22,819 nucleotides of DNA from CAYTAP01 sp964435775 (GTDB lineage Bacteria > Planctomycetota > Phycisphaerae > Tepidisphaerales > Tepidisphaeraceae): NCBI GenBank assembly GCA_964435775.1, contig CAYTAP010000063.1, forward strand, positions 1-22,819, written 5' to 3'. Positions within the stretch are counted from its first letter, which is position 1. The number at the start of each line of letters is the position of its first letter. The notes below the pieces were generated by a model. It worked only from the letters and a program-made list of their open reading frames with translations. It was not told the DNA's origin and ran no database searches. The translations under genes were made by a program, and so were the position numbers. This document shows, one piece after another, positions 1-9,200 of this stretch.

Positions 1-28
1 GGCGGCTGAAGCCGCCCCTACCAAAGAG
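1..28 (-). repeat. Partial GTAGGG-type hairpin repeat
   Basis: Positions 1-16 form a small perfect hairpin (GGCGGC, loop TGAA, GCCGCC). On the minus strand it is preceded by GGTAGGG. The same GTAGGG-then-hairpin layout recurs near 13558, 22763 and 22801, so this is probably one copy of a dispersed family cut by the window edge. No coding content is seen here. Confidence 0.5.
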
Positions 29-52
29 AATTGAAACACCCTGCCCAAAAAT

Positions 53-85
53 CCCCGGCGGCTTTCTCCCTCGAAGCCGCCGGGG
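53..85. terminator. Strong GC hairpin, possible terminator
   Basis: A perfect 12-bp stem (CCCCGGCGGCTT at 53-64 pairs with AAGCCGCCGGGG at 74-85) encloses a 9-base loop. On the minus strand the stem is followed by ATTTTTGGG, a short T-run that fits an intrinsic terminator read leftward. On the plus strand only a weak GGTTT follows. No gene on the minus strand ends immediately before it, so it could instead be another dispersed hairpin. Confidence 0.4.
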
Positions 86-203
86 CGGGTGGTTTGCGTC
101 GCCGCGGGGAGCATCCGCACGAGCGCTTCCGCAGGCATCGAACGAAACCATAAACCCACCCCCTGACGACGGCGTGTCAGTGGCGCGGATCAATCGATTG
201 GGT

Positions 204-740
204 ATGATGAAAACCGTGATTTTTCGCTTGTCCCAAAAGCTGGCGCGGAAGGTAAAGGCACCTGCATTGTCGGTCTTGCCCGAGGCGGCCGACCCGTTGA
301 CGGATTGGTCGGCGCACGTCTTCAACGTGTCGCGGACGCAATACCTCCTCGTCTGCAACACCCGCTCCCTGTACAGCGCGGTGATGTTCGCCAGGGGGAT
401 CAACGATGTGCATCGCTTCATCGTCGGCGCGATGAGCGGCATCGCTGATGCGATGAGGGAGGCTGGCTTTTCGAAGGCGTATGACGAGCGCATCGCGGCG
501 GCCACGGGGCCGATGCTCTTCGGCAAGGCGATCAGCCGTCAGGTGACCGGATCGATGAACGATCTGATCGCCCTGTCGCAGTTTCGCTTACAGGATGAAA
601 CGACGGCGCCATCCGACCTTGGCGCCTGGCTCAATCAAACACCATTTTCAATTTTGGAGGGGTTGGATGGGGGCCGATATGGAAGACCCTTAGATGTGAT
701 GGAGCATATGACTATCAGAGGCCGCCGACCGCCGACATAA
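204..740 (+). CDS. DUF6933 family protein of unknown function
   Basis: The 178-residue product resembles the DUF6933 family, whose function is unknown. The visible hallmarks are an opening FRLSQKLARKVK segment, then PLTDWSAHVF and QYLLVCNTRSLYSAVM, and a later RQVTGSMNDLI segment that matches the family's conserved GSMND stretch. There is no signal peptide or membrane segment, so it is probably cytosolic. The frame opens with a GTG at 174, but the paired ATGs at 204 and 207 lie directly before the domain and are preferred. No strong ribosome binding site is visible. It is a lone plus-strand gene facing the WYL regulator, and nothing nearby suggests a partner. Family assignment is from remembered motifs. 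Confidence 0.7.
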   Translation: MMKTVIFRLSQKLARKVKAPALSVLPEAADPLTDWSAHVFNVSRTQYLLVCNTRSLYSAVMFARGINDVHRFIVGAMSGIADAMREAGFSKAYDERIAAATGPMLFGKAISRQVTGSMNDLIALSQFRLQDETTAPSDLGAWLNQTPFSILEGLDGGRYGRPLDVMEHMTIRGRRPPT

Positions 741-834
741 GGAGTCGCGCACGCAATAAGCGGTTGTGCCTGGAGGAATTCCGCTTGCTTCGTGCGCGGC
801 GCCTTCATGCGGATGCGCCAACGCGATCATCGCC

Positions 835-1830
835 CTAAACCATCGCCCGCCTGCCTGGCGCGGCATACAACCCGGCCGCCTCCTTATGCAGGGCTTTCAC
901 TCGGGCGGCGAGCTTCGCGGGTTTGATCACCCGGCAATGCGGGCCATAGGAGAGAATCCACCAGACGATTTCCTCAAGCCCATCGACATGGAAATGGACA
1001 TCGATCGACCCATCGTCGCGCCAGTGGACAATCTGCGAATCATGCCAATGGGTGTCGGCGACGCCTTCGGCCATCGTGGCGTCAAAATGAAGCTGGATGT
1101 CGTGGGTCTTTCCCGAAGGCATCATGCGCCACGCCTGCCCGAAGTAGCCATTGAGTGAAAAGTCGTCGGGAATCGGATACGGCTTGTCGGTCGGCGTGCA
1201 GCGCGTGAAGCGGCAGAGTTTGAGCGTGCGCACCTGCTTGTGGCCGTGATGCAACCCGATGACATACCATGCCCGCTGGCCGAAATAGAGGGCGTAGGGA
1301 TCGAAGCGAAACGGTTTGGCGTCAAGTTCCGATCCGCCGTTGAGGGATTCATATTCGCACTTGAGCGCCCGTCGAGTGGCGATCGCCTGGCGCACGGTGG
1401 CGTACACATCGGCGGTTTGTTCTTCGGCGCGTTTGGCCAGCTCGATGTGGGTGCGCGGGACCAGATCACTGGCCATTTCGGCAATGGCGCTGGGCAAAAC
1501 CGCGCGTAATTTCTCGGCGGCGCGCCCGGCATCGGCGGCGTGGGCGATCTGCCGGCGCGTGCCCACCTGTTCGGCCAGCGTCAACATCGCCAGCGCCTCT
1601 TCCAGCGTCAGTTCAACCGGACGGAGAAAAAAATCCCGACGGATCGAATAACCGCCGCACTCGGGATCGAACGAAATCGGCACGCCGGCGGCTTGAAGCA
1701 TCTGCACATCGCGGTAGATGTTTCGCTCGCTGGTCTGGCAAAGCTCGGCCAGTCGCCTGGCGTTGAGATCCTTGGATCCCTGGATCAGCGTGATGAGCCG
1801 AAGCAGCCGGTGAATGCGTGTGTATTTCAT
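835..1830 (-). CDS. WYL-domain transcriptional regulator (HTH + WYL + WCX)
   Basis: A 331-residue regulator of the DeoR/YafY-like WYL type. An N-terminal winged helix (about residues 5-60, including LAELCQTSERNIYRDVQMLQ) should bind DNA. A central WYL domain (about 145-220) contains YFGQRAWYVIGLHH, and a WCX-like C-terminal part follows. WYL domains are known as ligand or nucleic-acid sensing modules, and many of these proteins act on neighbouring genes or on DNA-damage and defence functions. The ATG at 1830 has GAGG five bases upstream on the minus strand. It lies 223 bases after the deacetylase stop on the same strand, so it is probably transcribed separately. A dyad about 80 bases upstream (1910-1939) may be its own operator. 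The ligand cannot be inferred. Confidence 0.88.
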   Translation of the reverse strand: MKYTRIHRLLRLITLIQGSKDLNARRLAELCQTSERNIYRDVQMLQAAGVPISFDPECGGYSIRRDFFLRPVELTLEEALAMLTLAEQVGTRRQIAHAADAGRAAEKLRAVLPSAIAEMASDLVPRTHIELAKRAEEQTADVYATVRQAIATRRALKCEYESLNGGSELDAKPFRFDPYALYFGQRAWYVIGLHHGHKQVRTLKLCRFTRCTPTDKPYPIPDDFSLNGYFGQAWRMMPSGKTHDIQLHFDATMAEGVADTHWHDSQIVHWRDDGSIDVHFHVDGLEEIVWWILSYGPHCRVIKPAKLAARVKALHKEAAGLYAAPGRRAMV

Positions 1831-1909
1831 GTTCCCTCAAGACAATCGAGTTGGACGGACGCGATCTCCCCAACGTGCGCTTCCTCACGTGGAAGGCGGC
1901 ACGCTATAT

Positions 1910-1939
1910 GAGTGTAACCATCGCAACGTTGTTACGCTC
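1910..1939. promoter_or_regulatory. Dyad upstream of the WYL regulator
   Basis: GAGTGTAAC (1910-1918) and GTTACGCTC (1931-1939) form 9-base arms with one mismatch around a 12-base spacer. It is the only notable structure in the 223-base gap 1831-2053. The position, about 80 bases before the regulator start, fits an operator for that dimeric regulator or part of its promoter. Function is inferred from position only. Confidence 0.35.
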
Positions 1940-2053
1940 ATCGCTCGTGCAACAAGCCGCCGCCCGTATGGACCGATGCGCGTGAGTCGACCTCGCACGG
2001 CTTGCGGCAAGGCGCGCCCGCACGCGCCCGGAAACATCCACGCCGGCTGAAAA

Positions 2054-2917
2054 TCAGGGTGTGGGCAGGCACCGTCGATGCAGTTCGACCATGCCCATCG
2101 GTTCGGCTTTGCCTGTGGCCAGGATCGCGGGGATCAGTTTTTCCTGAACGGCGTAGCCGGTGCCGCCATTGCGTTCCAGCCCGTGCCAATGGGTGTTCAT
2201 GATCATCTCGCCCTGGCGCTCATGCAAATAGTCCAGGTCATGCAGCGCCAGATGAACCATCGCCTCGATCTTGTCGGGGTCATTGGGCACACGGAAGCTG
2301 TACTCGCCGCCGGTCATGGGGTGCTCGGTGACGCCATGAACCTGGTGCGCCTTGAGGGGAATATGCGGGCGAAAGACCTTGGGCGCATCCCATTTCCCCT
2401 GGTTCCAGACCCGCGCGGTGGGGGAGGGAATGCGCGAGGAGACCCACTGGTAGTCCAGCGCCTTGAGCGCCTTGTAAAAGTTCGCGCAAAACGCGCCCCA
2501 TCCGGGGCGAAAGCCGGGGGAGTTTTCCCCAAATGCCCGCCGCCAGATCGCCTGTCCGCTGTCAAGCATCCGCACGAGCGCTTCGAGGGTATGCGAGGCT
2601 TCGATCTCATCGCGGTGGGCGTCGTATTCGTCGAGCGTGGCTTGGTGAAAAGCCATCATCCACGTCTCGGGCACGCCGCACTCGAAGGCGGTATGAACGA
2701 ATCCATGCTGATAAAACTCATGTCCTTTGCCTCGGGCCTTGTCGATGACGCGGAGAAGGTCCGCATCCTGATCGAGGTCCTTGCCGCCCAGGCGCGGGAT
2801 GACGAAGAAAACGCCGGGGATGCCATGGCGATCGATCAGCTCCAATTGGCGATTCAACTGGTCGGGTTGCCCGTAGCCGATGTCGTCGTTGGTCCAGATG
2901 TATGGAATGGTGGACAT
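2054..2917 (-). CDS. NodB-like polysaccharide deacetylase family protein
   Basis: This 287-residue protein carries the NodB homology fold of carbohydrate esterase family 4. The first motif appears as TNDDIG (usual form TFDDG), which keeps the paired aspartates. The metal-binding HxxxH motif is HGFVH, preceded by GHEF. The third motif is FRPGWG (usual RxPxG). The late histidine motif is NTHWHG. Retention of the Asp-His-His metal site suggests an active deacetylase or deformylase rather than a dead homologue. There is no signal peptide, which is unusual for enzymes acting on cell-wall polymers and points to a small cytosolic substrate. GGAG lies eight bases before the ATG. It follows the isomerase by 43 bases, so the two are probably co-transcribed. 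Confidence 0.75.
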   Translation of the reverse strand: MSTIPYIWTNDDIGYGQPDQLNRQLELIDRHGIPGVFFVIPRLGGKDLDQDADLLRVIDKARGKGHEFYQHGFVHTAFECGVPETWMMAFHQATLDEYDAHRDEIEASHTLEALVRMLDSGQAIWRRAFGENSPGFRPGWGAFCANFYKALKALDYQWVSSRIPSPTARVWNQGKWDAPKVFRPHIPLKAHQVHGVTEHPMTGGEYSFRVPNDPDKIEAMVHLALHDLDYLHERQGEMIMNTHWHGLERNGGTGYAVQEKLIPAILATGKAEPMGMVELHRRCLPTP

Positions 2918-2960
2918 TCAAAGGACTCCAGAAAAGAAGAGAGTGGGGCTGGTTGTATGC

Positions 2961-3758
2961 TCAGTGACTTGCAGCCGATGCCGCGCCGACATTGCAGACC
3001 TTAAACGCTTCGGCGAGCGCCTCGAGCCGATCCGCTTTGGGCGTGAACTCATGGGCGACGTACCCGTTGTAACCGGCCGCATCGAGGGCGCGGCAGATCG
3101 CGGGATAATACAGTTCCTGGTCGCTGTCCAGGTCATTGCGTCCCGGATTACCGGCGGTGTGAACATGCCCGATCCACTGGATGTTGTCCCGGATCGTGCG
3201 GATGACGTCCCCCTCCATGATCTGCATGTGGTAGATGTCATACAGCAGTTTGACGCGCGGGCTGCCCACCTGATTGCAGACGGCGACGCCCCAGGGCGTG
3301 TGATCGGCCTGATATCCGGCGTGATCGACGCGGCTGTTGAGCAGTTCGAGATTGAGGTTGACGCCCGCCTTTTCCGCGAGCGGGGCAAGGCGCTTGAACC
3401 CCTTGACGCACGCGGCCAGGGCGGCCTCCTCGCTCAACCCCTCGATTCGATTGCCGCTGAAGCAGATCAGGTTTGGAATCCGATGCCTGACCGCCAGCTC
3501 CAGGGACTCGCGGATGTCCCTTTCGATCCGATCATGCTCCTTCACATCGTTCAGCCCCTTGGTGAGTGTGCCGTGCCCGCACATGCTGGCGACGACGAGG
3601 TTGTGGCGATGGGCCGCCGCGACCATCGTCTCAAATTGTTCATCACGTCCCCAGATTTCCGTGGCCGCGTAGCCGATCTCCGCAGCGCGGGAGAAGAGGC
3701 CGTCGAAATCCATCTCGGCGGCCTTAAACAGCGGGATGCAGAAGGATTGTTTGATCAT
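2961..3758 (-). CDS. Hydroxypyruvate isomerase-like TIM-barrel sugar isomerase
   Basis: A 265-residue xylose isomerase-like TIM barrel, closest by eye to the hydroxypyruvate isomerase / 2-oxotetronate isomerase (Hyi/OtnI) group. Visible family marks are the acidic metal ligand in LNLELLNSR, the characteristic YDIYHMQIMEGD, and GHVHTAGNPGRND followed by a C-terminal HEFTPK. These enzymes interconvert aldose and ketose forms of short sugar acids or sugars with a divalent metal. The open frame extends to 3848, but the ATG at 3758 starts the first beta strand (MIKQSFCIPLF) and has AAAGG just upstream, so it is preferred. It sits between the aminotransferase (138 bases upstream) and the deacetylase (43 bases downstream). 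The actual substrate is unknown. Confidence 0.85.
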   Translation of the reverse strand: MIKQSFCIPLFKAAEMDFDGLFSRAAEIGYAATEIWGRDEQFETMVAAAHRHNLVVASMCGHGTLTKGLNDVKEHDRIERDIRESLELAVRHRIPNLICFSGNRIEGLSEEAALAACVKGFKRLAPLAEKAGVNLNLELLNSRVDHAGYQADHTPWGVAVCNQVGSPRVKLLYDIYHMQIMEGDVIRTIRDNIQWIGHVHTAGNPGRNDLDSDQELYYPAICRALDAAGYNGYVAHEFTPKADRLEALAEAFKVCNVGAASAASH

Positions 3759-3835
3759 AAGGCGCCTTTCAGAAGGGTGAATGTGACCACTGTTGCTGTG
3801 TTGAATCATCGCGGCGCGAAAGGCATTTGAGAAGT

Positions 3836-3876
3836 CCTCCCTCCCCACCCTCCCCCGGCGTATTGGAGGAGGGAGA
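3836..3876 (-). repeat. Half-unit of CT-rich GGGGGAGGG hairpin repeat
   Basis: Read on the minus strand, this stretch has TCTCCCTCCTCC, a short AATACGC core, then CGGGGGAGGGTGGGGAGGG. It matches the first half of the larger unit at 9908-10018. It lies between the isomerase start and the aminotransferase stop, inside a probable operon. Confidence 0.7.
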
Positions 3877-3896
3877 CAGAGGCATCGCCATCGCCA

Positions 3897-5228
3897 TCAC
3901 CACCACGGTCGTGCTTTTTCATCGGGCGTGCAATAGGCCGCCAGCACTTTGTTGATGCCGCGCGCGACGGTGTCGCAATCGGATGTGTTCCACCATTGAT
4001 TGACGCCGACTGAAACTTCGCGGTGGTACAGGTCGATCCCCACGGCGCATTGATCCGCGCCGCTGTATGGCTTGAGGATGCGCTTCAGTGGGAACATGTC
4101 GCTGCACAGGTGCCAGTCGGGACCAGCGGCTTTGCCTCGCGTGTAGCTGCCGATTCCCTCGGCCGACAAGGCGGCGACGATCTTTCCACTCAGCTCAAAC
4201 GATTCGGGGAAGAAGCGGATCGTGTACCCGATCGCGCCGTCATGATCGTTGATCTTCTGCGGATGAATTTCGCGGACCGGCGTCAGTTGCGTGAGGATGC
4301 GTCGATAAGCGGCGTGGGTGCGATCGACGATTCCCCCGAGCTTGCCAAGCTGCACGACGTTCACGGTCGATTCGAGTTCGGACATCCGATAATTGGCGCC
4401 GACGAACAGCTCCCCCTCATAGCGCTCGGGGGCGAAGCGATTTTCCCGCCACAGGCCGCCGGCTTCGGCGAGTTGGTTGACGCGCTCGAAGAGCCGCTGG
4501 TCCTTCGCCAGCACCATGCCCCCCTCTCCGCCGCCGATGATCTTGTACGCCGAGATGCTGAAGCAGCCGATGTCGCCGATCGTGCCAACGTAACGCCCCT
4601 TGTATTTCGCGCCTGGCGACTGGGCACAATCCTCGATCACCCTGAGCTTGTGCTTTTGCGCGATCTCCATGATCGGGTCCATGTCCGCGACCATTCCCGC
4701 GTGGTGGGTCGGGGCGATGGCGATGGTGTTGGGCGTGAGCCGCGCTTCCAGCTTCTTTGGGTCCAACTGCATCGACTCATCGACATCACAGAAGACCGGC
4801 GTCGCGCCGCAGAGAGCGGCGGCCATCGCCGTGGCGATGAACCCCGTCGCCGGCACGATCACATCCTTGCCGGGCCCTGCGCCGACGGCGGCCATCGCCG
4901 CATGCAGCGCGCCGGTGCCGGAGCTGACCACCAGCGCGAAGGGGGAATTGAACAACTCACGGGCCAGCGCCTCCATCTTCGATCCGCTCGAAGGCGTGGG
5001 GAATGTCGTGATATACCTGCCCAGGTTCGGGCCATGGCCTTGCAGATCGGCGTCCGTGAACGATTCGCGCAGCCGTTGCAGCGCCTCGGGCTTCATCCCG
5101 AATCGCTCGGCCAGCGCGAACAGCTCCGCCACCCCCACCTTGTTGCGCGGCGTTCCCTCCATCTTGTCAAATGTCTTTGGTCCGCCGTCAATCGCCAGGG
5201 GCGACGTGGGTGCATCGGTCATGGTCAT
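3897..5228 (-). CDS. DegT/DnrJ/EryC1/StrS-family PLP aminotransferase
   Basis: The 443-residue protein is a PLP-dependent aminotransferase of the DegT/StrS family, which usually transfers an amino group to a keto sugar or keto-cyclitol. The SSGTGALHAAM segment forms the phosphate-binding region. VIEDCAQSPGAKYKG carries the aspartate that pairs with the PLP ring nitrogen. SISAYKIIGGGEGG holds the Schiff-base lysine, about residue 229. The catalytic set therefore looks intact. The ATG at 5228 has AGGAG five bases upstream; the in-frame ATG at 5249 has none. It is the first gene of the minus-strand set and is divergent from the AraC regulator. An N-terminal stretch of about 75 residues precedes the usual fold. 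The substrate is unknown; no nucleotide-sugar genes are nearby. Confidence 0.88.
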   Translation of the reverse strand: MTMTDAPTSPLAIDGGPKTFDKMEGTPRNKVGVAELFALAERFGMKPEALQRLRESFTDADLQGHGPNLGRYITTFPTPSSGSKMEALARELFNSPFALVVSSGTGALHAAMAAVGAGPGKDVIVPATGFIATAMAAALCGATPVFCDVDESMQLDPKKLEARLTPNTIAIAPTHHAGMVADMDPIMEIAQKHKLRVIEDCAQSPGAKYKGRYVGTIGDIGCFSISAYKIIGGGEGGMVLAKDQRLFERVNQLAEAGGLWRENRFAPERYEGELFVGANYRMSELESTVNVVQLGKLGGIVDRTHAAYRRILTQLTPVREIHPQKINDHDGAIGYTIRFFPESFELSGKIVAALSAEGIGSYTRGKAAGPDWHLCSDMFPLKRILKPYSGADQCAVGIDLYHREVSVGVNQWWNTSDCDTVARGINKVLAAYCTPDEKARPWW

Positions 5229-5323
5229 GGTGGCTCCTGTATGTTTCATTCTGCACTACGCCGAACGAGGCGATCTCTTGCAGGGTGTGCATATCGCCGG
5301 TAAACGTATACGATATTCAAGTA
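5229..5323. promoter_or_regulatory. Divergent promoter region between aminotransferase and araC-type genes
   Basis: These 95 bases separate two divergent genes and must hold both promoters. A perfect 8-base palindrome, CGTATACG, lies at 5305-5312. GATATT at 5312-5317 ends six bases before an ATG at 5324, a spacing that would give a leaderless regulator transcript. No convincing -35 box was found on either strand. The layout fits control of the aminotransferase set by the adjacent regulator. Confidence 0.4.
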
Positions 5324-6196
5324 ATGGCAATGGCGGATCATGCACGGAACATGAACAAAACTGCACCCGCTGACGAACGCCCCATGGCGGCGGGCGCGGA
5401 ATACCGGCTCCTGTCGGTCCTCCCGTTTCGGATGGAGCGCATTTCGCCAAGCCGCAAGTCGCAGCCGCACTGGATGCTGGAGATGTTCACCGCCGGACGA
5501 TTGTCGATCAGCATCACCGGCGGCCCGTGGCGCACATTCGGGCGCGGAGAGGGCGTGCTCTACGCGCCGCGGACGATCTACCGCGAACGCGCCGCGCCTG
5601 GTTCCAAGGTCTGCGAAAGTTATTGCCTCATGTTCGATGTGGAGCGCGGCCAAACCGCCGGGCCGCTGCGGTCGCTCGTCGGCGGGCATCGCGCGATTCA
5701 GGATCCGCAGGGGCTTCTCCCACCCCTGATCGGGCAGGCGCTGCATCACCACCAACTACCCGGCGCCGATGCGCTGCTGGCCCGGGGCGCCTTCCTTCAG
5801 GTGATCGGGCATCTGCTCCGCGCCGCGCCGGTCGAGGGGTCGCTGATCATCACGGAAAGCCGCCGCCATGAGACCCTGCTCATGCGGGCCCATCGGTTCA
5901 TGAAAATGCACCTGCACGAATCATTGTCGATTGCCGACATCGCCGAGGCGATGGAAATGAGCGCATCCGGTTTCGCGCATGCCTACAAGAGGCAGGCGGG
6001 CGTCGCTCCGATGATCGAGTTGCGCCGGCTTCGCGTGGAATCGGCCGGGAATCACCTGTCGGCCGGTCGCTATTCACTTGCGCGGATCGCCGCCCTCACC
6101 GGCTTCGCCGACGCCTTCCACCTGTCGCGGACTTTCAAGAGAGTGACCGGCCAAACCCCGCGGGATTTCCGTCGCCGCGCGGCGCTTGCGCCCTGA
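5324..6196 (+). CDS. AraC-family transcriptional regulator
   Basis: A regulator of about 290 residues with an N-terminal sensing domain of cupin type (WMLEMFTAGRLSISITGG, then GEGVLYAPRTIYRERA) and a C-terminal AraC double helix-turn-helix (about residues 185-290). The two helices are SIADIAEAMEMSASGFAHAY and SLARIAALTGFADAFHLSRT. The family signature FKRVTGQTPRDFRR closes the domain. Such proteins usually bind a small sugar or metabolite and activate a neighbouring operon. The start is uncertain: ATGs at 5324, 5330 and 5351 are all possible, and 5324 is given because a -10-like box precedes it. It is divergent from the aminotransferase-isomerase-deacetylase set, which is its likely target, and convergent with pyruvate carboxylase, 42 bases away. 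Confidence 0.9.
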   Translation: MAMADHARNMNKTAPADERPMAAGAEYRLLSVLPFRMERISPSRKSQPHWMLEMFTAGRLSISITGGPWRTFGRGEGVLYAPRTIYRERAAPGSKVCESYCLMFDVERGQTAGPLRSLVGGHRAIQDPQGLLPPLIGQALHHHQLPGADALLARGAFLQVIGHLLRAAPVEGSLIITESRRHETLLMRAHRFMKMHLHESLSIADIAEAMEMSASGFAHAYKRQAGVAPMIELRRLRVESAGNHLSAGRYSLARIAALTGFADAFHLSRTFKRVTGQTPRDFRRRAALAP

Positions 6197-6238
6197 GCGC
6201 GGCGCGTTCCCTCGCAACGCGACTGCTCGAATCGGCGG

Positions 6239-9200
6239 CTACTTCCCCTTCTTCTTCCCCTTCGATGCCGCCTTCGTATCCTTGCCGGTATCAGGGGGCT
6301 CGCCTTTCCAATTCGGTTCAACCGAACCGGCCGAATGGGCTTCGAGCTTCACGAGCAAATCCTGTGCGGCGACGATGGAGCCGGCTTTGATCAGCACCTC
6401 CGCCACCTTCGCTTCCCTCGGGGAATAGACGGCCGTCTCCATCTTCATCGCCTCGATGCTGAGCAGGCGCTCGCCGCCGTGGACAATCTGCCCGGCTTTG
6501 ACGGCGATGTTCGTCACCTTGCCGGGCATCGGGGCGGCCACATGGTTGGGGTCATCGGGGTCCGCCTTGGGCTGTTTGTGAAGCGTGGCTTCGAGCGCCC
6601 GGTCGGGCACGTTGACCTCGCGCGGCTGGCCGTTGAGCTCGAAGAAGACCGTGCGCATCCCATCCTCGCGGGCTTCGCCGATCGTGAGATAACGGATGAT
6701 GAGGGTTTTGCCCGGCTCGATCTCGATGGCGATTTCCTCGCCGCCTTCGAGTCCGTAGAAGAAATTGGATGTGGGGATGACCGACAGATCATCGTATTGA
6801 TCGACGACCTTTTCATAGTCGAGGAAAACCTGGGGGTAGAGCAGGTAACTGAGCACATCGACCTCGCGCGGCTCGCGCTTGATCTTCTCGGCCAGTTCCC
6901 TTTTCGTTTTGGCGAAGTCGGCCTTGGGGAGCGTCGCGCCGGGGCGGCCTTTGATCGGCTTGGCATTGGCCGAATCGAGGATGATCTTCTGCAACACCTT
7001 CGGCCAGCCCCCTTCGGGTTGGCCAAGATACCCCTGCATCATCTCGACGACGCTGCGCGGGAAGTTGAGCGGCTTGGACGGCGCGAGGATGTCCATCGCC
7101 GACAGGTTGTTGGTCACCATGAACAGCGCCATGTCGCCGACCACCTTCGAGGATGGCGTGACCTTGACGATATCCCCGAACATTTCGTTCACCTGGGCAT
7201 ACGCCTCGGCGATCCGCTTCCAGTGATCGCCAAGCCCCAGGCTCTTGGCCTGTTGTTTGAGGTTGGTGTACTGCCCGCCGGGCATTTCGTGCTGATAAAC
7301 CTCCGCTGTGCCGGATTTGATCTGTTCCTCGAAGGGATAATAAAGCTCGCGGACCGATTCCCAATAATTGGAAAGGTTGTTGAGCGATTCGAGATTCAAC
7401 TGCGTGTCGCGCGGTGTGTTTTCCAGCGCGGCGACAAGCGAATTGAGATTCGGCTGCGCGGTCATCCCCGACAACGCCGACAGCGCCCCGTCGGCGATGT
7501 CCACCCCCGCGTCGGCGGCGCGAAGAATCGATCCGGCGTTGATCCCGCTCGTGTCGTGCGTGTGGAAGTGGATCGGCACGCCCACCTCCTGCCGCAGCGC
7601 CTTGACCAGCGCATATGCCGCGTACGGCTTGCACAGACCCGCCATGTCCTTGATGCACAGGATGTGCGTCCCCATCTTCACCAGTTCCTTCGCCAGCTTG
7701 ACGTAATACTGAAGGGTGTACTTGGTGCGCTTGGGGTTGAGGCTGTCGCCGGTGTAGCAGATCGACGCCTCGCAGACGGCGCTCGTGTGCTCGCGAACGG
7801 TTTCCATCGCCACCTTCATGTTCTCGGTCCAGTTGAGCGAGTCGAAGATGCGGAAGACGTCGATCCCATGCTCGGCCGCCGCCTTGGTGAACTCCTTGAC
7901 GACGTTGTCAGGATAGTTGGTGTATCCGACGGCGTTGCTGGCGCGCAACAGCATCTGAAACGGGATGTTGGGGATGCGGGCGCGAAGCTGATCGAGGCGA
8001 TCCCACGGATTTTCCTGGAGAAAGCGCATCGAGCTGTCGAAGGTGGCGCCGCCCCACATTTCGAGGCTGAACAGGTTCGGCGTCAGGTGGGCCACGGCGT
8101 CGGCCACCTTCAGCAGATCAAACGTGCGGACGCGCGTCGCCAGCAATGACTGGTGCGCGTCGCGCATCGTGGTGTCGGTGAAGAACATCATCTTCTGCTT
8201 GCGAATCCACTGCGAAAACGCCTCGGGACCGATCTCCAGCAGCTTGTCACGCAACCCCGGCGGCGGCGGCGCGATCTTGTCATACGCGGGAACCATCGGC
8301 TCGGGCAGCTCCCTGCCGGCGATCACCTTTCCCTTCACGTCCGGACGTCCGTTGACGATCACATCGCCGAGATAGGTCAGCAGCTTGGTCGCGCGGTCGC
8401 GCCGCGGCGTGAAATGAAACAGCTCCGGCGTGTTGTCGATGAACGTGGTCGTCGCCTGGCCGGAGAGGAACGTCGGGTGGCGGATCAGGTTTTCGAGGAA
8501 CGGAATGTTCGTCTTGACGCCGCGGATGCGAAACTCGCGCAGCGCCCGATCCGTGCGCCGCACCGCCTCGTCGAGGGTGTTGCCCCAGGTCGTGCATTTG
8601 ACGAGCAGCGAATCGAAGTAGGGCGTGACCACCGCGCCGCTGAAGCCGTTGCCGCCGTCGAGGCGCAGTCCGAAGCCGCCAGCCGAGCGGTAGGTGCTGA
8701 TTCGTCCGTAATCGGGGATGAAATGGTTCTCGGGGTCTTCGGTCGTGATGCGGCATTGAATCGCCACGCCGTTGGTGTGAATATCCTTTTGCGCGGGGAT
8801 GTTGAGGGGCGCTTCGTGCAGGTGATGTCCCTGCGCCACGAGGATCTGGCTTTTCACGATGTCGATGCCGGTGACCATTTCCGTCACCGTGTGCTCGACC
8901 TGGATGCGCGGGTTGACCTCGATGAAGAAGAACTCGTGCTTTTCGATGTCGAGCAGGAACTCAACCGTGCCTGCGTTGCGATAGTTGATCCCCTTGCACA
9001 ACCGGACGGCCGATTCGCAGATTTCCCGCCGCAATTCCAGCGGAAGATCGAACCCCGGCGCCACTTCGACGACTTTCTGGTGCCGACGCTGGACCGAACA
9101 ATCACGCTCCCACAGATGCACAAGCTCCCCATGCTCATCGGCCAGGATTTGCACTTCAATGTGCTTGGCCTTGGGGATGTAGCGCTCGACGAAGACATCG

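Noticed and set aside
4023..5303. Plus-strand frame of 426 codons opposite the aminotransferase
   Set aside because: Shadow frame rich in Arg, Asp and His with no motif; the minus strand has the intact PLP-lysine motif and a ribosome binding site.
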